Origin: Pleurostoma richardsiae | Lineage: Eukaryota; Ascomycota; Sordariomycetes; Calosphaeriales; Pleurostomataceae | Direction of reading: 5' to 3' | DNA: 64,000 bases | NCBI GenBank assembly: GCA_030052745.1 | Contig: JANBVO010000050.1 | Coordinates: forward strand, 3,985-67,984 | In this document: piece by piece, positions 46,604 through 57,289 of the stretch | How positions within the stretch are numbered: the stretch's first letter is position 1 | Layout: every line of letters starts with the position of its first letter | Translations under genes and position numbers: made by a program | The notes under the pieces: model-generated | Told to the model about the DNA's origin: nothing | The model's input: the letters and a program-made list of their open reading frames with translations, nothing else | The model's database searches: none

Positions 46604-48560
46604 CTACACGTCCAAAGCCTTTACTTCCACACCATCGGTCTCCTTGCTTGTATCTGATGCTTCCTGCTCGTCTTGTCCACCCAGGACAGCCTCAGGAATG
46701 ACGGTACTCTTCGATGGAAAAAGCTTGTTGAGGACGAAGTATAGAGCAAATGAGAGAAAGAAGCAATAGAGCCAGTTGAATGTGTACAGGTGCTGAAGGC
46801 CAGCGCTGATGTGAACTTTGTTAGGAGTCACCTTATTTCCGATTGCCGGAAGAAGAGGTGTGACCGTCAAAATGGTAACGACCAGAGCTCTCCAATTTGT
46901 CCCGTACTGTGATCCATGTTAGGCTAGTACAACACTGACGAGCAGTCATGAGATGACAAACCTTGTAGTAATAGATGCCCTTTGGGTTGTAGAGCTCAGG
47001 AACGTTGTACCGCCTATGCTTAGTGATGTAGTAGTCGCAGAGAAGAACGCCGGTCATTGGAGCCATGAATATGGCATACGCGGACATGAAGTTTAGGAAC
47101 GTCTCAGCTGACTCCAGGATAATCCACGGACACAAGGCCCAGCCTCCAAGGAAAAAACCCAGAACACTAGCTCGGCGGATGTTGAGCCACTTAGGGACCA
47201 GTGACCCAATGTCTAGAGGAGTTCTTCTTGTCAGCCGAAGCTCCCTGTCTGGTTCGGAAGCTTTAGAGGCTTACCAGTTGCAAAAGCCACTGAGTTTGTG
47301 CTGAGGTTGATTGAGATTTGTGCCAGCAACCACATGAAGCTGCAGAAGAACGCCGCCGCCCTGCCGCCAGATGAGCCATCCCACTTGTTGACGATATCCA
47401 GGGGGTTCCACAGCGCCTCGCCGTACAGCTTTTGTGACGCGCTGGCGCCGACGATGCCGCAGATACCCATGGCGGTGAGAAACAGCGGAATGAGCAGTAT
47501 TTGCCACCACTGGCTCTCCGGCCGCTTGCTGAACCGGGACCAGTCGCTGATATTGAGCGCGAGTGTCGAACATCCTCCCGTCACAGAAGTCATGGCCGAC
47601 AGCCACTGCCACGCACGGGCAGCGCCATGGATCCGAGGCGGCTGGTAGAAAAATTCGTTGCCGCCATGGGCCTTGCAGGCGATCCAGATTGCCATACCCA
47701 GGACAACGGGGGGCAGGAGGACCACCTTGGCACGGAAGAGGTACTTCAGCTTGTGTGGAGGGACGAATAAAAATGGGAACTGGAGGATGTGGTAAATAAT
47801 GTAAGAAGCCATGCCCTGAGTGGTGATGCGGGCCGAGTCAGGGAGATGATTAGGCACGTGGGCATAACTAGGCCAGATCGCCAGGAGGACCTGCAAGCCG
47901 TCAGGATTACTCGATTCAAAATTTACCATATGTAAAACCTTGGGGATTCTCTTACTGAGGTGACGCAGTTGCTTCCGTAGACGCTATGGATACCGAACCA
48001 GAACAAGGCCAAAACGGCTCTGGAGACGACACAGAAGTAATGCAGGTAGCTGCCGTAACTCGCACGAATAGCTATGGGGAACGGAATGTGCATTGTTGCT
48101 CCGATCCTTGAGCTCAACACTGCCAAACAAGTAAAGTTGTTAGCCGACAATCCCGTAGTCTCACGGGAACAATGACAATCTAACCCGTGGGAAGCGAGAT
48201 GCAAATGCCGGCCACCATGGTAGCTAAGGTGGCGTCAGTAGCGCTCAGGCCAACGTTGTACATAGCTGCTGCTTGAGACCACCCTACAATGGACACCAGA
48301 TCAGAGAACCAGTAGGTGGCGATGGTTGTTGATGTCCATATGCGGCGCTTGGGCTCGACGGGGTCGTAGTCTGATGAGTGTTAATTCCAGGTCAATTCAA
48401 CACCTGTGGACCTGGTAATGGGAGTCATACCGCGGCTGGACCACACCCCCGGGGGAGCAATGCTGCTTTCTTCTCGCGGGATTGCCCAGCTGGACGGCTG
48501 GGTCAGTCTTGTGTGCACCTTGGAGACAACTGCCTTGGCTCGATTTCGAACACCCTCCAT
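46604..48560 (-). CDS. NCS1-family permease (hydantoin/allantoin/uracil-type)
   Basis: Six exons (48560-48431, 48370-48185, 48119-47956, 47890-47275, 47212-46962, 46906-46604) join to 549 residues; all five introns are 55-65 bp with matching phases. NCS1 hallmarks appear in order: KRRIWTSTTIATYWFSD before TM1, SWSQ-like GWSQAAAMYNVG, PFPIAIRASYGSYLHYFCVV, WFGIHSVYGS, the NISDWSRFSK loop between TM6 and TM7, and LCDYYITKHRRYNVPELY. NCS1 carriers import nucleobases, allantoin, hydantoins and related compounds with protons or sodium; bacterial Mhp1 is a hydantoin carrier. The gene is convergent with the hydantoinase, so substrate import for that pathway is the simplest reading. It shares its upstream region with an SDR. 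Some splice sites (exon 6 acceptor) rest on reading frame alone. Confidence 0.88.
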
Positions 48561-49013
48561 AATGACAATGACATCTTCACTTGTGAAGACTGTGAGAAGG
48601 ATTAAAGTCTGTGGAGTACGATATTAACAATGAAGAGTAACTAATAGTGGGTGCATCAGTCTCAGTATCAAGGGACATGCTGTTAAATAACAACTGATCG
48701 CCAATATGAAATGTTAACTTCGACAGAGTGAGCATGGTGAGGCTTGGAACTTCACGGCAGCACTTAACGTGCAGTCGATAAACGCTAGATCGGACTACCA
48801 GATGGAAGTATCCCATTTAGCCGTATCATCGCCCAGTCTCTATCAGACCGGCCGGGCGTCGGCCGACAGTGGGTCTTGATACCAACCTGGCGAGATCGGC
48901 GTGAGTCGCTCTCTGCTCTGGTCGGGGAGAATAATGGTTGAAGCACCCTCCATCGTTCCAGATGCCCCAAACGCTGCCTCTCATAGAGAAAGCGCGACAC
49001 TACAACCCGCATC
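48561..49013. promoter_or_regulatory. Divergent promoter, NCS1 permease / SDR
   Basis: 453 bp shared upstream region. It holds CGGCCG at 48849-48854 and CGGCCGA at 48860-48866, the element found in the other promoters of this block. Confidence 0.6.
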
Positions 49014-50076
49014 ATGTCCCTCTACTTTCCCGGCGTCGCTCTTGTGACCGGAGCTGCTTCTGGTGGGCCTATTCTCGCTCTATCCCCCCCTCCCCCTCCT
49101 TTCCCCTCGTTGCCTCCCGGGATTAGCCTCCTAACCCAGTGGCATAGGAATTGGCCGTGGCATTACGTTAGCATTTGCCAAAGATGGGTGTCGAAAGCTC
49201 TCGATTTGCGACTTCAATATTGCTGGTCTCGAGGAAACGAAAGCTCTTATTTTGAAGATCGCACCAGAAGCAGAAGTTTTCATTGCCAAGGTAGACCTGA
49301 GAGATGAGCTAGACGTGGAACAGATGTTATCGACCACAGTGACTAAGCTGGGGCGTGTCGACTATGCAGTGAATACTGCTGGTGAGTGTTGCTGGGCGTC
49401 TTGCATCCCACTCATTCCGGGCCAAAACCACAAGTGCTGAAAGCGTAGCAGGTGTTGAAGGGGATAACCTCGGTTCTGCGGAGTCAACCTCCCAGGTCTT
49501 TGACCATGTCAACAGCGTGAACTACCGGGGGTGCTGGCTATCCTCGCGATACGAGATAATCCAGATGCGTAAGCAAGAACCGCTGCCCAGCCATGATGGC
49601 CGGATGGGAAGTCGTGGAGCCATTGTCAACATCGCCAGTCAGCTGGCGTTTGTCGGAAGACCCGAAGCCGGTGAGCCTGTCTACGCTGCACATTTCCATA
49701 TACTCGACAGGCGAAGCTTATCGTGCTTTAAGCTGCATACTGCGCTTCCAAGGCTGCCGTGGTGTCGATGACAAAATGCGATGCCATAGATGTAAGCCTC
49801 CATCATCCCTCTAGGCTAAATCTAGGTGGCTGAACAGTCCGTCAACAGTACTCCGCCGACAACATCCGGGTGAACTGTGTCTGCCCCGGACTCACTCGCA
49901 CGCCAATGCTGGAGAGGCAGTTGGACGTATACAAGCCAGCCATTGAGAAGGCGCCACTCAAGAGGCCAGGAACGGTCCAGGAGATCGCGGATGTTGTCCT
50001 CTTCCTCTGCAGCAGCCGAGCTACTTTTGTGCAGGGGGCTGCGTACGTCGTGGATGGTGGCTATACAATCATCTAG
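49014..50076 (+). CDS. Short-chain dehydrogenase/reductase, cluster member 1
   Basis: Five exons (49014-49062, 49148-49381, 49452-49670, 49733-49791, 49849-50076) give 262 residues. The first intron splits the cofactor motif TGAASGIGRG and contains a marked C/T tract; intron 3 uses the acceptor TTTAAG. NTAG, then IVNIASQLAFVG with the catalytic Ser region and AYCASKAAV with Tyr-x3-Lys are intact, and VNCVCPGLTRTPM and VDGGYTII complete a classical SDR. The enzyme should be an NAD(P)-dependent alcohol dehydrogenase or carbonyl reductase. It is divergent from the NCS1 permease and probably oxidises or reduces a pathway intermediate or side chain; the substrate is unknown. Confidence 0.85.
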
Positions 50077-50480
50077 GATGTTTGTATTAGCACTGTACTC
50101 TTTTGCTACTGGCACTTTTGTTTTGACAAGAGTGACACAGCTATTGTAGGCTGTCCTTGCCTGCAGATGAGTCACTTAACCCCCAACCCTCCCAATTTAC
50201 CTGCTTTCATCACTTGTTCACTCGTCTCGCTTGATTTTTCTCGCAAACTTGGTATCCATGCTTCAGCCTCTCTATCTCCCTGCCCTCCTACCCCACCCAT
50301 CTAATCTCCGATACGAGTTGGGTACTCATCGTTTATTATAGAGCAGCCTGCCACTCTTTCGAATCATAGTACGGGTGAACGCATAGCGCAAATAACAATG
50401 TTCATCATGTAATTACACCGCAAACGACCATTGGGTCCATAGAGTTTTTGGGTATGACTGGATGGAGTAGCGAGAGCAGA
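50077..50480. other. Convergent intergenic region
   Basis: 3' ends of the SDR (+) and regulator (-) genes; pyrimidine-rich, no gene seen. Confidence 0.5.
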
Positions 50481-52681
50481 TCAGAAGTCAAAGTTCTCCG
50501 CCCTGAAAAGCAAGTCTTCAAAGGACGGTACCTGCCTCGCTCCACCTGTTCCCAGGTCGTCTACCGGGCCTGTCGGAAAGATTGGGAAGCTCGTCCCGTA
50601 CAGCAGGTAGTCAGAGGGCCAGTCCATGTCTTCCTCGAGCCAGCTATTCTGCATCCTTGAGAGTGACCCGCGCGAGCCGGGTGTCTGTGTAGCCGGGCTC
50701 ACAGGCACGACTCCGTCGTTTTTCCTCTCCCAAAACCCCCGGATGAAGGTCTCCACGTCCACAATTTGCGCCCCAGCATCCTGCACGGGAATCTCGCCAT
50801 CCATCTCGCCGTGTCGGCGCTTGTTGCGGCCGAGGCGAGAAGAGCACTCCCGGAGTAGGGCTGTGAGCAACCTGACGCCCTTCTGAGCGATAATGCTCTG
50901 CTCCACCTGGTGGAGGTTAGTGATGGCTTCCTGTACCAGCGGGCGGTGCGTGTAAGACGGATCGAAGCCGAGGAGAGAGCGGTAAAGGATGTCAAAACAA
51001 AGGATGACCTGCCAAATTGGTTAGAGACTTAATAGAATTCAGCAAATGCAGAAGTGTAGAGCCTACTCCAGCAGTCACAGTAAACGCCTGCTCAATCCAC
51101 AGGACCGGTCGGTTCACGTCATACGGCTGCCGAAGCGTCTTGAGGATCGTCTTAGAAGCTGCCACACACGTCTTACGTGTGAAGGAAAAGACCGGGTCCG
51201 TCATGCTCCTCCCCAGCATCTTGCGGTGGATCATGATGACTTTATGGGCAAAGCTGATGGTCAGGCTTCGCTGTGCCCAGGCGACGTAGGCCGGCCATGT
51301 CGGGTCGGCCAGAGGCCCCTCCGAGAGAAAGGCCGGGCGGTGAATTGTGGCCAGAGCGCGCATCTTGGCGTCAAACTGGATTATCTCTTCGTACTGCGCG
51401 TAGACAGTCTCGCGTGCAGCCAGGGAGTCGTGCAGCTCCGGCATCAGCGCAGCGACCCTGTCGAGGAGGCGGCAATAGCTCATCCCGGTTGGCACTGAGT
51501 CGGGCAAGAGGATGAGGTCCTCGTCTCGACAGTTCCGGGGCCGGTCTGTTCGGTTGAACATGGGGCAGACGAGGTAGTTCTCGGCGAAAGGGATGAAGAA
51601 GTAATCTTGCCGGATCAGTCCGTGCCAGACGCGGCGGCCCAGCTCCCGCCTAAGAGTCCCCTCTGAAACCCCGTCCGCTTCCTGACCCAGCCGGTCCAGA
51701 CCAAGGTTCTGGGCCATCCGAATCCCAGTACCGATAAGCACACTTTGACTACGCATTCGGCCCAGCATATATGCGGAGGTGTTCAAGACAACGATTGCCT
51801 GCAACGAGTGCAAACGATGTTCGCTAAGGTAGTTTGACATGTGCAGACATTCCAGTGTCGCGTCGTACCAGCGCTCCGAGAGCGGGCACTGGTCCTCCTT
51901 GCGAAATCCCCATCTCTCGACGACGGGAAACGATGCGCAGATTATAGACGCAGAGAGAACTGCAAACAAAAGAGCGAGCCATTGGAGGTCCAGCCCGGCG
52001 GCCGTGGCCTGACCCCGATGTAGTTCATAGAAAGTGACCAATTCCTGGTCGAAGGTAGGCGCATGAAAGCCCCCGTGGGACCACAGGAGAGATTCGTTGT
52101 GGTATCTCACTAGCTGCTCAACGCACGCTCGATCTGGTAGTATGATCTGTAGAAATGATAATTGGCGAGTCCTGAGCTGCGCAAAGGCATTGTCCCCACA
52201 GAGCAAGGAACCAACAGCGTCGGCACTTGTCGAGCTACCCGCCGGGGAAACAGGCTAGAGTACACGGGTAAGAATGAGCCAGATCTGTGACGAAAAAGGC
52301 ACAACTGACTAGAGATGATTCTTCGTTCTGCGCTGGTGGGGACGAGAACGCCGGCGGGTTCAAGGCCGGGAAGGCCAGGGATGTCTGCTGCGACTGCTCC
52401 GGCAGCCGCTGGGCCTCAAGCTGCTCAACTCTCCTCAACAGGCTCCGCACCAATTGTTCCATCGGCTGGTGTTGTTCCTGTTGATAGTTTCGGCCATCTC
52501 CAAGCCCCAGGGGTTCGCTCAGGCTCACGGCCGAGTCCCTCTCATCGTGTGATGCGTCGCGGACACAGAGGTCAGGCTGGCCCCGCTTCACGCAGTTTCC
52601 GCAGGGGATAAGCTTATCGCATCTGATTTTTTTCCTTGTGCAGGCCTGGCAAGCCAGTCTCGGTCGATACGGCCTGCTCAT
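50481..52681 (-). CDS. Zn2Cys6 transcription factor, probable hydantoin-block regulator
   Basis: Exons 52681-52310, 52254-51067 and 51008-50481 give 695 residues. The zinc cluster at about residues 10-38 begins ACQACTRKKIRCDKLIPC and continues GNC to a final Cys (C-x2-C-x6-C-x5-C-x2-C-x8-C). A heptad segment (MEQLVRSLLRRVEQLEAQ) should mediate dimerisation. The middle-homology domain (about 135-520) includes LVRYHNESLLWSHGGFHAPTF, GTGIRMAQNLGLDRLG and RRELGRRVWHGLIRQDYF. Intron 2 (GTAGGC...GGCAG) repairs the AGVILCFDILYR segment. Its own upstream region has three CGGCCGA copies, matching elements before the catabolic genes, so it is the obvious candidate activator. A longer open frame upstream starts only at GTG, so I used the ATG that begins MSRPYRPRL. 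Confidence 0.87.
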
Positions 52682-53065
52682 GCTGGGGATGATGATAATG
52701 GGGGGCTGAGAAGTGCTCGACTGGGAGGCTAAGCCCAGAGAGAGACCTGGACTGTTATTGCGGGATCCGGAGAGTACAAGGGGAGATCGGGCAAGAGGGG
52801 ATCGGCCGACGGCCGACACGGCCGAGACGCCAGACTGTGGTGGCGGACTCCACAGGACGCGAAGGATGGGCTGTTGATAAAGGAATGGACGCCGGTTTAT
52901 CTTAGTCTGTTTGCAATACGATACGCGTCAAACCCGATGGTTGTGCTCCGCGCCAGACAAGAGGACAGAAACAGTATCAGAGCTGTTATCGGTCTGAGCC
53001 GTTGTCCTGGGTGGTTGTACAAGATTTGCTCGGCTTATTCTATCCTATCTCTGCGCATCATTTCG
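52682..53065. promoter_or_regulatory. Divergent promoter, regulator / SDR 2
   Basis: 384 bp shared by two divergent genes, with a three-copy CGGCCGA array at 52803-52825. Confidence 0.6.
52803..52825. promoter_or_regulatory. Array of three CGGCCGA elements
   Basis: Copies at 52803-52809, 52810-52816 and 52819-52825, the first two directly abutting. They lie 122-144 bp upstream of the regulator start and about 240-263 bp upstream of the SDR start. They suit a Zn2Cys6 factor and suggest autoregulation. Confidence 0.55.
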
Positions 53066-53824
53066 ATGTCCCTTGCGGGGAAAGTGGTTATCATCACCGG
53101 CGCCGGAAGCGGCATTGGGAGGGCCACCGCTTTCAAGGCGGCTTCCGAGGGTGCGATCTTGGCACTGGGAGACATCAACCCGAGCGGGCTGGAGGAGACC
53201 TTCAGACAATGCCAGCTCAGCTTCGATGTCCCGAAGGCACTCCATGTTCAGTTTTCGTTCGATGTCGGGTCCTCCTCCGGGTGCTCTAGCTTCGTGGACG
53301 CGATCATGACCGTCCACAGGAAGATTGACTGCGTCTTTAACTGCGCCGGCATTAATCCAACCCGAATACCGACGGAAGCCGTCTCTGACGACATGTTGGA
53401 CAAGATGATCAATACGAACCTCAAGGGGACGTTTAACATGACGCGGGCATGTCTCCCGCACATGAGATCGGGCTCGTCCTTCGTAAACGTCTCGTCGGTT
53501 GCCGGGTTGCACCCTATATCCGAGTTCGCAATCTACTGCGCGACTAAGCACGCTGTCGTCGGCTTCTCGAAGAGCGTCGCCCTCGAGGTCGGGCCACGAG
53601 GCATCCGTGTCAATGTCGTTGCACCAGGAAGCATCGATACACCGACTAATGCCTCCGTCCAAGCCGGGAATGAGGCTCTCAAGAACACAGCCAAAGCAGT
53701 GGGCTTACGGAGAGTCGGGACGGCCGAGGAGGTTGCCGATGTAGTCTTATTCCTCTTTGGGGATGGAAGTCGGTACATGAATGGCAGTGTCGTGGAGATC
53801 CATGGTGGCCTTGGCGTTCAGTAG
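53066..53824 (+). CDS. Short-chain dehydrogenase/reductase, cluster member 2
   Basis: Single exon, 252 residues from the ATG starting MSLAGKVVIITGAGSGIGRA. An in-frame extension to 52874 begins at a non-ATG codon and is not used. The cofactor motif TGAGSGIG, NCAGIN, VNVSSVAG with catalytic Ser, YCATKHAVVGF with Tyr-x3-Lys, and VVAPGSIDTP make it a complete classical SDR. The Asp at the end of the second strand (ALGDINPSG) suggests preference for NAD. It is divergent from the regulator and shares the CGGCCGA array, so it is probably part of the same regulon. Confidence 0.88.
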   Translation: MSLAGKVVIITGAGSGIGRATAFKAASEGAILALGDINPSGLEETFRQCQLSFDVPKALHVQFSFDVGSSSGCSSFVDAIMTVHRKIDCVFNCAGINPTRIPTEAVSDDMLDKMINTNLKGTFNMTRACLPHMRSGSSFVNVSSVAGLHPISEFAIYCATKHAVVGFSKSVALEVGPRGIRVNVVAPGSIDTPTNASVQAGNEALKNTAKAVGLRRVGTAEEVADVVLFLFGDGSRYMNGSVVEIHGGLGVQ

Positions 53825-54153
53825 CTCTGATACAATGGGATCCGAGCGTCCGGGAACCCGCGCGCGAGAGCGGTTTTGAATAGGCTTCATCTACCGCAGG
53901 TCGCCGAAAGAGGCAAACGAAGCTGACTCTCCATCAGTTCGTTTACGAAGTCCCTTTATAGGTCAAGTTTTTTTGTTGGTTTGGGCCCTGTAGAGATGTA
54001 GGCGGAATTACGTGAGACGAGTTGCATCCATGTCCGATTCCCGCGAAGTTGGCGGTATAAAGCAAGTCTAGCCCAGTGGTCGTCGTAGTTTGAGCCCATC
54101 CAGTGAACACTTATCCGAGACCACCGTTGCTAGAAGCATATAATCGAAATACT
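53825..54153. other. Intergenic region
   Basis: No gene and no CGGCCG element seen; the likely right border of the hydantoin block. Confidence 0.5.
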
Positions 54154-55116
54154 ATGTCTACTGAAGCCTCTTTAGTCGGTTTCGAGAAGGTCAGCCGGGA
54201 CGTATGGGTTCGTCCTGCTCAGTCGATTCTGGCAAACGTGATTAATGGTGGCCCGACTGCCATCATCCTCTATGCCTGGGGTAACGCCGATCCAAAACAT
54301 ATCGCCAAGTATGTCGAAGGCTATCGCCAGCTTTTTCCAGCTGCGAGGGTAGTCGTCGTGTTCTCGTCTATTGTGAAGGTTCCTGGGCAAGGGCTCGAGC
54401 AGCGGGCCCGGAACATGATCCCGGTCATCGAAGCGGCCCTTGGAAGCAGCAATATCACCAACAATCTGGCAAGCCCCGACAGCGAGCGCCTTCTTATTCA
54501 CGCTATGTCAGGAATGGGAAGCATCAGCTTTGCCTCCACGCTGCACGCTTATCACCAACGCATGTCCCAGGCTCTGCGAAACATTAGGGGTCTGCAGAAC
54601 GGCCAGCCTCCTCCTCTACCCCACTCACTTCTTGTTCTCGACTCCGGCCCCGGGAGCACCAGCTTCCGTGTGAACGCCTGGGTTTGGTCGAAAGGCATGG
54701 CGATCGCGATCGGCTCATTCTTTCCCTGGCCATTCATCGTCACCCAAGCTCTGTCGGCAATAGTCCTTGCTGTCATCCATTTATTCGCCGGGATCGTGCA
54801 CGGAACTCCGGCCGGGAGATTCAGCTCTGCGGCCATAAATGACACTCAGCTTGCAAACGTGTCTGCGCGCAGGTTATATCTATATTCGAAGACCGACGAG
54901 ATTGTGTCGTGGATGGACGTCGAAAGTCACGCAGCAGATGCGAGGTCAAGGCACTATGAAATCGAGATGAAGCAGTTCGAAGGGACGCCACACGTTGGAC
55001 ATATGAGGGTCTATCCTCAGCAGTATTGGGGAGCAATCTTGAATAGCTGGGGAAAAGCTACTAGTCATCTAGATGTTGCTGAAGAACGCCATTCTGTCAG
55101 AGCCGCTCCATACTAA
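54154..55116 (+). CDS. DUF829 (PaxU/TMEM53-like) alpha/beta-hydrolase-fold protein
   Basis: Single exon, 320 residues from MSTEASLVGFEKVS. AIILYAWGNADPKHIAKYVEGY is the typical DUF829 opening. The nucleophile-elbow-like HAMSGMGSIS holds a Ser, the later YSKTDEIVSW supplies an Asp and HVGHMRVYPQQYW a His, consistent with an alpha/beta-hydrolase triad. A hydrophobic stretch near residues 180-215 could touch membranes. PaxU of the paxilline cluster belongs to this family, but no indole-diterpene genes are here, so the name carries no pathway meaning. The function of the family is unproven. Confidence 0.8.
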   Translation: MSTEASLVGFEKVSRDVWVRPAQSILANVINGGPTAIILYAWGNADPKHIAKYVEGYRQLFPAARVVVVFSSIVKVPGQGLEQRARNMIPVIEAALGSSNITNNLASPDSERLLIHAMSGMGSISFASTLHAYHQRMSQALRNIRGLQNGQPPPLPHSLLVLDSGPGSTSFRVNAWVWSKGMAIAIGSFFPWPFIVTQALSAIVLAVIHLFAGIVHGTPAGRFSSAAINDTQLANVSARRLYLYSKTDEIVSWMDVESHAADARSRHYEIEMKQFEGTPHVGHMRVYPQQYWGAILNSWGKATSHLDVAEERHSVRAAPY

Positions 55117-55632
55117 CAGGTACGTACCGTCGACAATCGTGTTGCAGAGCCTCTTAGGTATTGATGTTAGGAGCAAAAGTCTCAGAGCCAAAAATAACAG
55201 TTGTGGGAGGGCAGAAAAGAAAGATCAGAATATGCCAATAAGGATGATAAAAAGAGCTTAAAAGCAAGAAATATAGCAATACTTATTGGGGCTGTCCCTG
55301 CAACCACAGGCGGGTTATAATCGAGAGAATTACGTTCAAGTCATATAATATGTTATGATTGCCTCACTCGGTGCTAAGGACATTCTTTTTTAGTTCTTTT
55401 GAAAACACAAAGGACGCGACACACGCAGTGTCGAATCTGCTGGACCGGGCAGCCTATTGCAGGTTCATCCTTGGACTCCTCTGTTTTATTGAAACTCTAG
55501 GCACACACCATCTTGGTGGTTTTCATCCCCCTACTCCCGGAGATTGGGGACGGGGGTAATGTTCGATGGCGTAGGCAATGTTTGAGCGAAGACGTCGTCA
55601 GCTCAGGATGACAGGGATCTCGATGCTGGTAC
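55117..55632. other. Intergenic region
   Basis: AT-richer than its surroundings; no gene seen. Confidence 0.5.
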
Positions 55633-55866
55633 TCAAAGCCTCTTACGATCCTTTACCCATTGCCTGATACAGGTTGTCCTGCACCAGCGCGTCCTCGGGA
55701 ATTCTAAGACGGTCCGGAGTTGCCACTCAATTTGGAATGTGGTCTTGCAGACGTCACAGCGGAGCTCATCCACCACCACCAAACTCATCCAAGCTGTCAT
55801 GGCTTTGTCTTCATCCTCGGATAGCTCATAGGCGCAGAGTTTCATGTCTCCGTCTCGCATCAATTC

Positions 55867-56605
55867 CTAGTATTGAGATGGAGACCAGGAGGTCGGGATT
55901 AGGGCTCTGATCGAATCCAGTCTCGGAGTCCCGAGAAGCCTGCCGGCTATAACGAAGTACTCCAATATCTGAAACATAAGGCCGACCTTGAATCTGTAGG
56001 AGATGTCGATCTCCCGGCGCAGGTGCTCGAAGAAGAGGAGGTCTGGGAAGCCCGGTTGCGGCTCAGTGAGAATAAGTCGCAGTTGCTCATTGCAGTATCG
56101 ATCCAGAGCGCGGTACGTAAAGTTGGCCATGCCGTCGACGCCAAAGTACTCTCCGTGCTGATAAAGGATGACGTAGAGGGCGAAGTATCCGAGCCCTTGC
56201 TTGCTGATGCTGGCGTTGTCGAGTTCTGCAAGCCAGAAATATTCAGAATTGAACGCCAGCAAACAATCAATTCATGCACACGACATGCATGAGGCTTACC
56301 TCTGTGATAAATATAGATCAGCAGCCATTCCAGCCAGCTTGGTCCAAACGTGAACAGCGTCCGTGGATCTACGCGAGTATGTGAGATGTTGCGGGGTCAG
56401 CTGAAGCTACAGAAGCAGACACAGCTGGAGGACATACGCCACCTTCACCCCCGGCGACAGGCTTGAAATACTTGGTCCTCGAGGAGAGAATAAATGAATG
56501 TAGCTTCCACGACATGCCCTCTAGGGTCAATCTCGTATCGGTAAACTCGCCGGTCTCGAGAGGCCTTGCTAGTGTCAGCTTTGCCCTCGAGTACAATATT
56601 CTCAT
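55867..56605 (-). CDS. BTB/POZ-domain protein, possibly truncated by an in-frame amber codon
   Basis: Exons 56605-56443, 56368-56300 and 56225-55867 give 196 residues. FTDTRLTLEGMSWKLHSFIL and SSRTKYFKPV form the start of a BTB fold; EDPRTLFTFGPSWLEWLLIYIYHREL fits its second half; a helical region with YVILYQHGEYFGV follows, as in fungal BTB proteins. Intron 1 uses donor GTGGCG. The frame ends at TAG (55867-55869), but the same frame stays open for 77 more codons to 55633 with protein-like content (DELRCDVCKTTFQIEWQL). So the annotated end may be a recent nonsense change, a read-through site or the true stop. The start ATG (56605) is uncertain. BTB proteins mediate dimerisation and Cul3 ubiquitin-ligase docking. 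Confidence 0.55.
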
Positions 56606-57289
56606 AACTAACTTCGAATACGAGGTTGAAAAGAAGAATGTGTGAGATCTAGGGTGCTCTTTTCGGTCAAGAGAGACCTCTAGCGCATGATCTTGAACTA
56701 GGCCTGTATTATCGTCGGTAACGTGGGCATCAACGAATGTGTCGGCGAAATGAGCAGCAGTTGCGAAGGGTAGAAGAGTGAAAAGAGTGAAAAGAGAGAA
56801 GGGCAATTAGAAAGGGTGAGAGGTAAGAGGACTGAACGCCTGTGCGCCAGCAAGAGGTAGATCCGAACGGGTCCAAGGTAGGTAGTCAGTGAGAAGTGAG
56901 AGACGGTAGTGCGAGTGAGGTGAACTGCGAGGGAGAAGACCCAGAGCTTCCCGATAACCCCAGCGTGACGGAAGTTGCAATACCATAGAACAAAGAGGTG
57001 CTAGTTTACTAGGAGAAATGTTAATGAAGGCGAAAGGGACCTCATAAGTCCATCTTTCAATTTCAGCGTGTTGGTGCTGTGGAAGAAGCTCCCAACTCTG
57101 ATTTGAAGTACATAGTAAAGCATACATAAAACACCACTAATTAGGGCAGTCTTCTGAACTCTGTGATCTGCCTTACTATTTTTGTACACTAATAAAGCTG
57201 AGGGAGCTAAATTAGACGCAGATAAACCCCTGGGACAGCCATCCGAGAAGATATTATGGATCAAGGCTTCAAAAGTCTAGACACCTCTC
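56606..57289. other. Intergenic region
   Basis: Open frames on the minus strand (57264-57001, 57127-56807) have no recognisable domain; they could be remnants or noise. Confidence 0.4.

Noticed and set aside
54154-55116. Indole-diterpene cluster suggested by the PaxU-like DUF829 gene
   Set aside because: No prenyltransferase, GGPP synthase or terpene cyclase is seen in the window; DUF829 proteins are widespread.
56369-56443. Apparent frame slip inside the BTB gene
   Set aside because: Using donor GTGGCG at 56442 instead of the nearby GTATGT puts both halves in phase and yields the expected BTB sequence; only the downstream amber codon remains odd.
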